Shown here piece by piece: positions 1-11,345 of a stretch of 64,000 nt of DNA. Position numbers and translations under genes: made by a program. The stretch covers positions 1-64,000 of the forward strand of contig MU623396.1 of assembly GCA_025201765.1 (NCBI GenBank). The letters run 5' to 3'. The notes under the pieces were generated by a model. That model did not search any database. It was not told the DNA's origin and saw only the letters and a program-made list of their open reading frames with translations. The stretch's first letter is position 1; every line of letters begins with the position of its first letter. This DNA comes from Daldinia sp. FL1419 (taxonomy: Eukaryota > Ascomycota > Sordariomycetes > Xylariales > Hypoxylaceae).

Positions 1-1920
1 ATTACCATAAAGATATTTATTAATAAATATTAAATAATTATTTCAAAATAAATTTAATAATTAAATCTAATCTATAATTAACTTTATTATATAAAAAGAT
101 ATATTTATATATATATATTTTTATACTATTAATTAATAGTTTAATTAATATAAAATTTAATACCATTCTAAACTTTATATATATTTATATAATATCTTAC
201 AATTAAAAATATATTTTAATATAAAATTAAATTTAATTTTTTTTTATATAAAACTTATTAATATACTTAAAATTCCTCAATTTATTTTTATACCATTTAA
301 TTATTTCTAATATTATAAATTTATTAATTTTAATATTTTCTAAAAGAACATATATTAATTTTATTATTTTATATAATTTAAAACCTTCTTTTATTAAAAA
401 TCTATAATTAAAATCTTTATTTATATTATATAAATTAAATAATATACTTAATTATATATAAAATTAATTCTTTTATTTTCAAATTAAATAATTATTCTAA
501 ATTATTCTAAATTTAATAAATTCATTTTAAAATAAAAAATCATAAATTATATATATAATAATTAAATTATTTATATTATTTAAAATAAAAAAACCATTAT
601 TAATTATTTCATATTTAAATAATTATATTATATTAATTTTATATAAAAATAAATATAAAATTATATTTACAATCCAATATTCTATAAATCCAAATTAAAA
701 GATCTTCCACCATAATTTAATTTTAATATTTTTTAAACTTAATTTTATCAAATAAACAAATAATAAACAAATATTTTAATAATAATAATAAATATTACCA
801 TTTTCATTTTCATACAATATTACTATTTAATCTTTATTTATTAAAATAATTTAAATACCAATCCAAAATAACATTTCTACTCTATAATCTATTCAAATAA
901 AATAAAAATAAATATTAAATATAATTATTATATAAAAATATTACTTTAAAATATTAATAATTATAATTATTAAATATCTTACATAAATCCAAATAATCAT
1001 ATAAAAATATATATTAATATAAATATAAATTTATAAATAAAATTAATTTAAATATAAAAAAATTTATACAAAATCTTCTTATCTAAAACCTAAAATCTAC
1101 CAATTTTACATATTCATCTAATAATTAAAAGAAATTTAACCTAAAAATATTAAAATTTATATAATTAATCTATATAATATAATATTATTTTTAAACTTTT
1201 TTAAAATAAATATTTTAATATATTTAATATATATGATTTTTACCTACAATAATATTAATTTAAAATTATATAAAATTATATAAATATATTTATCTATAAT
1301 TTTTAATTGAAGTATTATATTAAATATAATTTTCTATAAACTGCCAAACTTATTTTAAAACTTTATTTCATTCTTCATCCATATAATATCATCTTTTTAT
1401 CCTATATTTTAATTATATAAATTAAAAAACCTTAATATTAAATTAGGTACCTTCCTATTAAAAATCTTAAAAAATAAATAAATCCTTATAACCATAATAA
1501 AATATAAAATATTATATATATTATAACAATTTATTAATAATAATCATACAATTCTTTTAAAATAATTCTTATTCTAATAATTTCTTTTTAAATATATATT
1601 AAATAATAAATATTTAATTATTCAAATATTCAAATATATTATTAATAAATTTACCTATATTTTAATAAATAATAATTTTTTTTTAAAATTATTTATATTA
1701 AATTTAAACTAAAATATTTTAACTTAAAAATATTTATATAATATAAATTATATATAATATTTATTAAAAAAATTAATTTTTATAATATTTTATATTAATT
1801 AATATCTAATATATACTATATAATAAAATAACCCATCTAATTAAACAAATTTTTATCTATATTTTTATTTACATTAAACAAATTTTATTTACATTAAACA
1901 AATTTTTATTTACATTTTTA
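1..1920. repeat. AT-rich, RIP-like block without genes
   Basis: Almost pure A/T with no usable open reading frame on either strand. In the first 300 bases I count 3 G and 20 C on the + strand, and the same skew continues to about 1920. TpG is nearly gone on the + strand (CpA lost on the - strand), while CpA survives on the + strand. The few remaining Gs sit mostly in AGA contexts. This is what repeat-induced point mutation leaves in a former transposable element, here acting mainly on one strand. The original element cannot be identified by eye. Composition returns to normal sharply at about 1921-1945. Confidence 0.8.
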
Positions 1921-2279
1921 ATTTTGTCAGTTTTATATTAATGGTGCACCATAGCTATTGGTTCTCTACTTTACCTATGCCTACAAGGGCTAGATCAGGT
2001 ACCCAGTAAGTAAGACACGTTGGGTGCACCCCGATGTTTCCAACTCGCCCGTCTAAGCTTGACAATATAGCAATTCTAGGGAAGCTTGGGTTCATCGACA
2101 AAGGGGACCTAGCTTTCAAGTGATGTCTATGATATATATAATCTATAATTGGGGTGAGAAGAGTAAATAGCCGAATATACCACCTCTAGAACAACGCACT
2201 ATGGGTTCTAGAATAATTAAACTCCGTTCTAGATTTCCGTTCAGAGTACCCCATCTACTATCCGTAGATACCTATGACC
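1921..2279. other. Intergenic, AT-block boundary to FAD monooxygenase 3' end
   Basis: Normal base composition resumes here. No open reading frame or RNA gene is apparent. It probably contains the 3' UTR of the monooxygenase that ends at 2280 on the minus strand. Confidence 0.6.
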
Positions 2280-4109
2280 CTATTCTATGCTCCAGTCACC
2301 GTTGCTCTTAAGCTCTAACATAGTTAGAATACCGGCTTTCTGCTTTGTCATCTCTTCTTCTACCGTCCAATTACTCCACTTATGACCAGGCGGTAGGTTG
2401 GTGTTCTCAAATGGGCTTCCTGTTCGTAGATGTGCGATCGCCTTGCTGAAGTTCTCGGTAGCGTATTTCTCAGGGTTATGTGCCCATAGCCATTTGCCCA
2501 TAAGTAGTAAAGGGTATTTCTGTATTACCTTCTTGTTGTCAATGTCGATATGGAAGTCTTGCATGTTGACGAAGCCGGAATGCTGGATAAGTGAAACGCG
2601 TTGAAACCTATGGGACCCAGATGGTCAGCCATTGTCTAAAGCTTGGGAAACGTAATGGTAGGGACAAGGAATATAATAATGTAGACTTACCGTAATAGCT
2701 CATGTACCTTGGTAGCAACCCCCAAGTTTTCCTTTCCCCCTAAACGAAGGCATTCCGGAAGAGATAGGGCGTCTTCAAGCGCTTGCGTGGCACCATTGGC
2801 CGAGGTGGGGAGGAAACTATGGGCACTATCGCCAACTTGGACGACACGACCGCCGGCAGAAGTCCAGCACGATTGGGGATTGCGGAAACAAAGCGACCAT
2901 CTGACCATACTATGGTCCGGTGCATGAGCTATTACTTCTCGGAGCAAAGGACTCCAAGTTTCTAGCTCCGGTAGACGAGATAATAAGAATTCGTTTGATA
3001 CAGTAGACGACCAAGAGACCGTTGTCTTTAGATCATCTTCTTCCTGCAATGCTTCCTTAGCAAACCTTTGAATTAGACAATGAGGCGATGTATACTTACC
3101 TCAGTGGTCATACCAAGGGTTATATCATTTTTAGTAACGACGAGAATGCAATGGATCTTGTCGCCTACAAAGGCAAATAAGCGGGGTCTTTCTAGATTCC
3201 GAATAAATTCTCCTGCTAGTGGTGCGTCCTTAAGACGACCCGCTGAGTACATTCCGCGGTATGCTACGAATCCAGTCTTGAAAGCCCTAACCGGGTGTCC
3301 TAATGTGAGAGCACTACGATCTGTTAGAAGCGTCATAAAAGGATAACCCGGATATAAATAGTGATGCTTTGTTAAAGTACCTACGATGTACCTGAATATG
3401 TTAACCAAGCAGGAAAGGAAACAGAATAGACTTACTGGGACTTAGTCCCAAGACCATCCGAAGCTATGACAACATCGGCCGTGAACCGTCGACCATCCAC
3501 AGCAACTGCAGCAGCATTTTTCTTCGGAACATCTTCTTCGTATTTTTCGATAGTGACTCCATACGTGATTGGTATACCCAGCCTCTTGCACTGACCAAGG
3601 AGCATTTTAGTGAAGTCTCGACGACCCAAGAGCGACTTGACCCGGAGAGGATAGGCACCAGTCAATGCCGCGCCTTCTTTATTCCACTCGAATTCTTGTA
3701 GCGGTATTATTGGTGTACCATCCCGAGCACAAAAGGACATATTTGCATCGTGTGAGATTTCCGCGTATTCCTTCAGCATATTCGGATAGTAATGAAATGT
3801 TGTGAAAGCAGAGGGACCAATAAGAAAACTGTCACCTATTCCCTAGTGTTAGTAAAGCTGAAGGTATAGTTATTACAAGCTTTCTGGGACAAATTATATA
3901 CCGAAGGCTGGGTTTTCCGTCGCTCTCTCAATAATTTCAACGTCGATACCTTTCCGCCAGCATTCTAGAGCCGTCATCATTCCAGCCACGCCGGCTCCAA
4001 CAACCAAGGCTTTCGAACCTGTAGCAGGATAACGCAGCACGTTGTCGACAATGACGTTCTCCTTTGCAGGAATTCTAGGGGGGAATGCTGACGTTCCGTT
4101 GGAAGACAT
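2280..4109 (-). CDS. FAD-dependent monooxygenase (salicylate hydroxylase-like), 5 exons
   Basis: Predicted group A flavin monooxygenase of about 526 residues. Exons on the minus strand: 4109-3902, 3835-3436, 3391-3100, 3043-2691, 2607-2280; the frames join cleanly through all four introns. The N-terminal Rossmann motif GAGVAG is near residues 38-43, the DG motif region (VVIASDGLG) is at the end of exon 2, and the FAD-ribityl GD motif (VGDSAHSFLP) is in exon 4. These are the three hallmark motifs of enzymes that hydroxylate aromatic or polyketide substrates with NAD(P)H and O2. I chose the ATG at 4109 (MSSNGTSAF) because the FAD motif follows at the usual distance; an in-frame ATG at 4271 would add 54 unrelated residues. 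The exon 3/4 acceptor could be CAG at 3044-3046 or AAG a few codons upstream. The substrate is unknown; no other secondary-metabolism gene is adjacent. Confidence 0.85.
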
Positions 4110-5790
4110 TTTGGCGATGTTAAGTTTTCTGTTAGTATATCTGAGTTGGTGAATCGTGTTTGATGATCTGATGGTAGAAGTGATGTTCTCACGATATATT
4201 GATTCACCGGCGTATATACCTTTATATATAAGTCTGTAGCCATAGGACACGTAGGCATTTCGCGATTTCACCTAATCATAGACGATAACATACCCAAATA
4301 TGGAGATCATCAATACACACAGCTTACCTCACAAGTGACGGCTATCACAAAGTGTATGGCCTGATACACCAAAGAATAGGGGGCAGATGCAACGGGCATT
4401 CCTCACGCTGGAGTCGGTCTCCGACTAGGCACCGTCGCCGTTCCCACTATTGCTAGGCTATATATTAATGCCTGTTATAGAGGTAGCAACGGGGAAGGAA
4501 GATCAATAGGTCTAGACCAGCAAAAATTGGAAGACTGGCGAAAAAGACAGTCAATAGGGCAAAGGAGGATGTATCTACGCGCGTTACGTATCCTATATTT
4601 GGGGACGATTCGTCTCAATATTGCTGTTCATAAACAAAAGTATAAGGTAACTTAGGTACCTATACATGTAAAATCTACCATTACCTATACGTACCTACCT
4701 ATCTACCTAGGTATTCTGGGGGTATCTGATGCTGCATAAGTATTAGTACATAAGGAAGGCTAGGAGAACCTGCGTCTTTCACTGCTAGCTTGCGTTATGT
4801 GGACTAGGTACCTATGATATGTGACCGTATTGAATGTTAAGCGGAATCTTGGAATGTCACATCCCGGTAATTCCATCCTCCTTTTCTTTTAAAACCTCAA
4901 AGATCCATGGATACCATCGGGCGTGGGCCATCTATCAAAAATAGTATGGTTAGGGCTATCTGGGTCTTTGATTACCTACTGAACCATGCAATTACACGCG
5001 ATATAAAATTTGATCTATGTACAAATGGCGCATAGCACAGTTATATATACTAATAAACCGGCCCTGTTGACCCGCCTTGATAATGGCTAGTACCGTACAC
5101 TTGACCTAATCAATAAGGAATCCCTATTGTGACCGCAAAAATTAATATACTGGTATATGAAAAATAGATAAATGTAGACCATATCTAAGTGGAAGGCAGC
5201 GGTAGGATGTAGCTAGCGCTGATAGCTAGGTATGGACAGCTTGAAGTACGTATCTCTGGAGGTAAAAGGTATGGAGATACTAATAAAGGGGAAGCAACTA
5301 CCCGTACCTTGACATTATGCTTACTAGGTATAATTGACTAGGTAGTTATAGAATTAGTGATCTGAGTATATGGGGTGTTTGGTTTATCATCGGAGCCAAT
5401 GTCAACCGAGTTCTACGTCGACTGGCTTTTCCGACGCTGCCGGACTGTTCCAAGATCCGCGAACCCGTTCCGGGAGTTCGTGAGTGGAAGCGGGCCGCGA
5501 TTGATACCGATATTCGGGCGAAACCCCATAACATATCCTTGTTATAGAGATATACTCTGTATATAAGTGGAACTTTATACGAAATCGATAGGAATCATTA
5601 TTGCTTTATCGAATTTGTACCCCGCGACGCAATCTTTTTTTTGATTTTGATTTTTTGGATCTGGATTGCGTTTTCTCGAATTAAAAAAAGAGTTAGGCGA
5701 GTGCGCTCTTTAGCAACATTCCTACATACTACATAATTCAATTTATCGTCCCGTGGTATACTACACAAAATACGCCCAACATTTTTCACC
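4110..5790. other. Intergenic region between divergent monooxygenase and ade8
   Basis: About 1.7 kb without a convincing gene. It serves as a shared upstream region for the minus-strand monooxygenase and the plus-strand ade8 gene. It contains several copies of the palindromic TAGGTACCTA/TACCTAGGTA motif (about 4652-4663, 4701-4713 and 4804-4815). Short frames here (e.g. 5346-5566) lack family features. Confidence 0.5.
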
Positions 5791-6532
5791 ATGGCTGAGG
5801 CAAGAATCTCAGTACTCTGCAGTGGCAACGGAACGAATCTGCAGGCGCTTATCGATTCATGCGCCTCTGATGCGCCTGATAGCATACGAGGCAAGATCGT
5901 AAAGGTGACGGTGAATAGAAAAGGAGCTTATGCGGTTACGCGGGCTGAGAAAGCCGGCATTCCCACGGATTACTTTAACCTGGTCAAGGACGGATACCAT
6001 AAACTTGGTGAAAAGGATGCATCTATCTTGAAGGAAGCAAGACTGAAATATGATGCCGACTTAGCAGAGAGAATACTGCAGGACAAGCCAGACCTCATCG
6101 TCCTAGCAGGCTGGATGCACGTCTTAACGCCCAATTTCTTACATCCAATCAGCGATGCTGACGTACCAATCATCAATTTACATCCCGCTTTGCCAGGTGC
6201 GCATTGAATATCACCCTCAACAGGTCCTATCTTGTTCTAACGATGTGTTTCTTATATTAGGCAAATATGATGGTGCGGGTGCAATTGAAAGGGCATATGA
6301 AGATTTCAAGGCTGGAAAGCTCGAGGACAACACAACTGGCATAATGATTCATTACGTTATTGCTGAGGTTGACCGTGGCGAACCTATCTTGGTCCAGAAG
6401 ATCAAGATAGAAGAGGGAGAGAGCCTGGAAGATCTAGAACAGAAGATTCACGGGTATGAGCACGAATTGATCGTGAAAGCAACTGCGCTACTGGCGGAAA
6501 AGATATCTACCGAGAAGGCATCCAAGACATAG
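5791..6532 (+). CDS. ade8: Phosphoribosylglycinamide formyltransferase (GAR transformylase), 2 exons
   Basis: Third step of de novo purine synthesis: transfers formyl from 10-formyl-tetrahydrofolate to GAR in the cytosol. The protein is 225 residues, normal for a monofunctional fungal/bacterial PurN-type enzyme. Exons 5791-6196 and 6261-6532; the 64 nt intron has GTGCGC and TTAG ends and interrupts the conserved HPALPGKYDG motif at the Gly codon. Visible features are the N-terminal substrate loop (SGNGTNLQAL), the catalytic Asn129 and His131 in NLHPAL, and the downstream Asp173 in DRGEPI, completing the family's Asn-His-Asp set. Start MAEARISVL matches the family's immediate beta-strand start. 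It is a stand-alone enzyme, as in yeast Ade8, not the trifunctional animal form. Confidence 0.95.
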
Positions 6533-7995
6533 GTTACCTATGGATGGCTTCGATAACAACTCTTATCAAGAAGAATTCGTGCATTTTTCGGATTTTGAGA
6601 CGACGGAATAGGCTCGCGAGACCCAGGATCAAAACCTGAAAATGCAGGTTCTTTCGGTATATAGAAGCTGGCTGCTTGGCTGCTTGGCTGCTTTTGCTCA
6701 CTCACAGAAGAGGGGAAATTCGAACTCAGGATCATGCATCCATCAGTCGAGTTGTATTGAAATTCCTGCCGTTCGAAGGGTGCGAAGTCGGTTGTTATGT
6801 CACATCTGCACCGTCTGCACCGTCTGCACCGTCTGCACCGTCTACATCGTCTGCACCAAGTCGCGCCAATAGCACCGAACTTCTAGGCGAGCGTTCATGT
6901 ATACAGGTAAGGTTCCAGGGTGTAAGTAAAGTTACATAGACGAGACCGGCCAAGATACTACGAGTTGTTTCAATCGTAAAACAAATCGCAGCTTTTGCGG
7001 AGAGTGGAAACTCTTTTTAACCAACCAGATTACTACAAAATCCTCGGAGATAAACGAGTAATAAGGGGACCGACGATCAGAGTCGATTAGAGCCGAATTT
7101 TATAATACGTACAGGCAGATAAGGGTCAAAAATAAGGGGACTGCGACAGTGCGAGTAGGCAAGTCATCTCAGAAGCCTGCAAGAGACCTGCGAAGAGCCT
7201 GTAAAGAAGCTGCAAAGGCTACAGGGCCAAGAGGCCTCAGCACTTGCAGCACTTGTAGCACTGAGGCGAATGACGCAAATGCCAGACGAAAGGCTTGGCA
7301 CACTATACTATAAAAGGTAAGATCAGCTCTAATATTGTACTAATACCGTACAGTGTACGTCACTGTGTGTAGTCCATAGCCTCAAAGTCAACGACTTCTG
7401 AGCGTTTGCAGGGTTCTAAGATGCTACGCAGCGCTGCAACTCTCAAACAAGCCCCAGAACGACGAGCGAAATAAATTCTAATACATACATGTTTTAATGT
7501 TCGATGGTACATAACATAGGTAGGTAAAGCATAGGTATGTAGGATTCAATTCGTATTCCCATGAACCCTTTTTTCTTAAAACATACATAGGTACCTAACA
7601 TATGTACTTGGTAATATATGTTTTAATTTCGAAAACTCCTGCTTTTTTTCTCTCTCTCTTCTCTTTTTTCTTCGTTGTTGCTGTTGTTTACTTTGGTCAC
7701 TGTTTTTTTTATAATTTCAACGACCAATTGGCAAACAGTCAATCAGATAAGATCCGATCCGGCCTTGCTAGTCCAAGTCGAGAAAGTCTAAAGTCTAAAT
7801 TGAGGCAGCGCCGTTCAATTCTAAAGATAATTATCCCACACGGTAGCTGGTGACCTACCTAAATATTCTTATCATTTTTATTCCCCTTACTTAAAATACC
7901 TACCTTACCTAGGTACCTTACCTTATCTCTCTTCCGACTTCATCTATTCTCTCCTCCTCCAACCCCCCCCCATTTACCATCTTGAGGTCACCAAA
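6533..7995. other. Intergenic region ade8 to CDF transporter
   Basis: About 1.5 kb with no supported gene. It contains a 9-bp tandem repeat (6806-6859), imperfect GCTGCTTG repeats near 6668-6695, and several TAGGTACCTA-type motifs (about 7586-7600, 7896-7924). The final 60 bases before the ATG are strongly C/T-rich, typical of a filamentous-fungal core promoter. Confidence 0.5.
6806..6859. repeat. 9-bp tandem repeat (CTGCACCGT)n
   Basis: About six tandem copies of a 9-bp unit; the last two are diverged (CTACATCGT, CTGCACCAA). It lies 3' of ade8 in non-coding sequence. A frame through it would read Ala-Pro-Ser repeats, but no gene structure supports translation. Confidence 0.85.
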
Positions 7996-9995
7996 ATGTC
8001 TTCATTAGACAAATCGCTTTCAGACTCGCGCCGAGGATTCGTTCCCTTTAACCGAGGTTCTTTTGCTCTTTCGCAAGATGAGAACCCCTCGCCAATGTCG
8101 CCGCGTGGCCCAGGCGCGCTTACCCATCTGCTCAAAAGTCGTTCCCATACTTCATTACATAGTTACGGCAGTACCTGGCGAGGCGCAGTGCCCAACGCCT
8201 TGGATGACGAGGAATCTGCCCTGCTACCGTCCATGTTTTCCCGTCCGCCTTCCGAATCCGATGATGAAGCCCACCGCCGGTCCCAAAGCGAAGAGCGTCG
8301 ACTTAACCAATTACTCCATAGCTCAACTATGCGCTCTATGCTGCTTATCGGAAAGTCAAACCCTCGGTACAACTGGGCACGCTACTGGAAGACGGAGGAG
8401 CAACTGAATGCTATGAGGAAACCACTACGCGAGTATTACGAGCGTACCAATTACTTGGTGCAACAATATCTCTACATCGATCGCTTGCTCGATAGTAGTC
8501 TGCCTCATGATCTACTAAACGAGTATAACGACCTGCCCCATCATTCTTTCAAGGATGTAGATATTCCGGCTACGATTTCAGAGGAACAATCAAGCGGCGT
8601 CAGTATCAACAAAAGCAGCAACGGAACTGGTCAAGGTGACGGGGACTTACTCGGCCCTGTAGCCCCTCTTACGAACTTTTCGAGTCCTCAAAGCGCTACT
8701 TTTGCGGATGGCGAATCTGGAGAAGATAGAGGCGTGGCGGCTCCAAATGTTGTGACGAAGAAGGTCAAACGTACCCCGAAGGACATTTATCGTGCTACGG
8801 AGACTACACCCCTATTTTACGACGAGGAAGAAAACCAATGGGAAGGCCCCAAGCCCGAAATTCCTTGGTTAGAGGAAGATGAGGAATTGGATAGCGGTGA
8901 CAAGATTGTCACGACGGCTATCTACGTCAATTTCACGGCAAACTTGCTCTTGCTAGCGGGTAAGATTGCTGTTGTTGTTTCAGTATCCTCCATGTCAGTA
9001 TTGGCTAGTTTGGTCGATGCGGTGTTGGATTTCTTGTCGACGGTCATTGTATGGACGACAACATGGTTGATCTCCCGACAAGACCAGTACAAATACCCCG
9101 TCGGCAGGCGTAGGTTGGAGCCTTTGGGTGTCCTAGTCTTCTCGGTTATCATGATTACTTCATTTGTTCAGGTGGCTCTAGAGTCAACGCAACGACTAGC
9201 TTCGCCCGATCACGAGTTGGTCGAAGTGTAAGTAAAATTACTCCATGGTTCCATATTGGATTAGGCTAACTCTATCTCAAGTGGCATACCGGCTCTTAGT
9301 ATCATGCTTGGAACCGTCATAATTAAGGGCTTATGCTGGTTGTGGTGCCGATTAGTCAAGAACTCTAGTGTTCAAGCTTTGTAAGTGTCTTAAAAGCCGT
9401 ATTGCAATATCCATGTACTAATAATACTTAGGGCTGATGATGCAATGACGGATGTGATTTTCAATACGGGATCTATCCTCTTCCCTATCGGTACGTTTCT
9501 TGAAGCTAACTGCTCTTCAATCAATACTAACTGTAATAGTCGGGTTTTACGCCAAGATATGGTGGTTAGATGCTCTAGGTGGTCTTCTTCTGTCGCTCGT
9601 TGTCATCTTCAACTGGTCCAGAACATCGGCGCAACACATCAAGAACCTCAGTGGATGCTCCGCCACTGCTGATCAACGAAACATCTGTAAGTCCCTTGAT
9701 GGTTTCCCCTATTCTCTAATTAGTGTTCTAACTATTACTAGTGCTTTACCTTACGATGCGTTTCGCCAAGACAATTAAACAGATTCAGGGTCTGAACGCC
9801 TATCACTCCGGCGATAAGCTCAACGTTGAGGTTGATATTATTTTGGATGCATCTACTACGCTACGGGACTCTCACGACCTTAGCGAGAGTTTGGGTTACG
9901 TTTTGGAGTCGGTCCCAATTGTGGATCGGGCGTTTGTCCACGCCGATTACGCTAGCTATAACCTGCCCACGCACATGGAACAGCAGAGCAGCTGA
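7996..9995 (+). CDS. Cation diffusion facilitator, Mn-type signature, 5 exons
   Basis: Membrane transporter that exports divalent metal, usually by proton antiport, from the cytosol into an organelle or out of the cell. Exons: 7996-9227, 9282-9380, 9432-9490, 9540-9686, 9742-9995 (596 residues), phases consistent. A long hydrophilic N-terminal cytosolic region (about 300 residues, Ser- and acid-rich) precedes the CDF core. TM2 carries D341-A-V-L-D345 and TM5 carries D447-A-M-T-D451. Paired DxxxD motifs, rather than HxxxD, mark the manganese-type CDF subfamily. The C-terminal cytosolic domain (KLNVEVDIILDAS, then an HADYA-type end) closes the protein. The first exon holds about two thirds of the coding sequence; four small introns break up the membrane core. 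The metal is inferred from the motif only. Confidence 0.9.
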
Positions 9996-10074
9996 AAAAT
10001 TTAGGGGTGGTATTGGCTAGGAGTAGGGAATGAGGAATGTGTCTGATTTACACATAGAAAATTGTTGCATAGCT

Positions 10075-10092
10075 CGGTTCGGTTCGGTTCAA
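10075..10092. repeat. Short (GGTTC)n tandem repeat
   Basis: Three to four copies of a 5-bp unit just 3' of the CDF gene. A second short pentamer repeat (GAGAC)n lies at about 10326-10342. Confidence 0.7.
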
Positions 10093-11051
10093 TTCATATA
10101 TGGTGCGGCAAAATAGGGTACACATGATTTTAGGTAATGATACTACGGTGTCTGGTTCGCATAGCATAGCAAATTCAGGATGTCTGCGATCACTTTTTAT
10201 GCTTCTTACGTGTCTTTATTGGGATTACTGACGATGGCGAAGCCTTCACACTCAATACTTATGGTCGATGCGAATGCGGATAGCATGCTTGATCGTAAAG
10301 ACGGAGCAGCCGGCCATGGTCAAACGAGACGAGACGAGACGACCGAGGTGTGGAATTTAATCACATGGTGCCGGAACCCAAGGCGAGGGGGGTTTGGGAA
10401 GAAGCCTACTACCTGTTTGTAGTGTAACCGTAATAGGGGGGAAAGGGGCATGGGAGTGGGTATAGGGGTTCAACCAGCATGAAAAAGATATGTCATATCA
10501 GAAGATGCTTATATAGCTTAGGTACCTACGTAAAATAGCACTGCGTATAATATTTGTATAATATTTAGGATTCTTAGGCCTAGAGTTTTGAGAGGTCAAA
10601 AAAGGACTTATATTCTTCTATGCTGACTCTCTAAATAGGTGCGTAAGGGTCCATCCTCCACTCATTACCTCTTCGCTGGTCATCTGTCGTCCATTTACTG
10701 CCTGCTAAATTCGCTACCCGCTCGCTGTCTATTCGTTACCCGCCTGTTGTTTATTCGTTTTGCTACCCATTCGTCATCTCTTTTGTTTTGTTCGACTAAT
10801 GCTCTAGTCTAGTGCTGTACTATACCTTCTAAACTTCAATTAAGGCAATTTGAAAAGTCGAACACGGCATGGCACCAATGCAGAGTTTAAATGCACCTAA
10901 TGCGAGCACTCAATCTATAGAGAGGCGGATTAGGTTGTTCTAGTTATCAGCACAGCATGGCGAATCTGTCAGGATAGGATTACGGATAGGGAAGATATCG
11001 AAGGCCAGGTAGGCTCAGTGAAAAGGGGTAAAGGGAAAGGGGAAGAAGACA

Positions 11052-11345
11052 GGAAAAAAAGAAAAAAAAAAATCATCCAAACCGTCTGCAACGCCCAGCC
11101 AACTGCTATTCTTACACCGACAGTCGCTACTGCGCGCCCTGCTTTCGCTGAGGGTATTTCTTTGCGGCATTCCCAGTCCTCGCCTGGATAGGGGGGCCTA
11201 GGTACCCAGTACGTAGCAGGGGACCTCGCCGTATCTGGACTCAGTTGAGGGTCGCTAAACCCCTCGGGTGGGAATCGAACTGTGGCCTCTAGGTCTTAAC
11301 CCCCCGCCCCGGGTGCCTAGCCAATCCGACCAACTGGTCTCCGGT
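11052..11345 (-). repeat. tRNA-like / SINE-like sequence with Pol III-type boxes
   Basis: Read on the minus strand, 11332-11321 (TGGTCGGATTGG) fits the tRNA A-box with one mismatch, and 11281-11271 (AGTTCGATTCC) fits the B-box GGTTCGANTCC with one mismatch. The boxes are 39 nt apart, as in tRNAs with a long variable arm or in tRNA-derived SINEs. A T-rich run (complement of the A tract at 11054-11072) lies about 200 nt downstream. The T-arm and acceptor stems do not pair properly, so it is not a working tRNA. A SINE or tRNA relic is the best guess; the ends are approximate. Confidence 0.35.

Noticed and set aside
1..1920. Mitochondrial DNA insertion as an alternative for the AT-rich block
   Set aside because: No readable mitochondrial gene, and the loss of TpG with kept CpA fits RIP better; not fully excluded.
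6690..6790. tRNA-like TTCGAA on the minus strand near 6718
   Set aside because: The A-box-like and B-box-like parts are only about 16 nt apart and no stems form.
10180..10422. 80-codon plus-strand frame after the CDF gene
   Set aside because: No family, no splice context, passes through simple GAGAC repeats.
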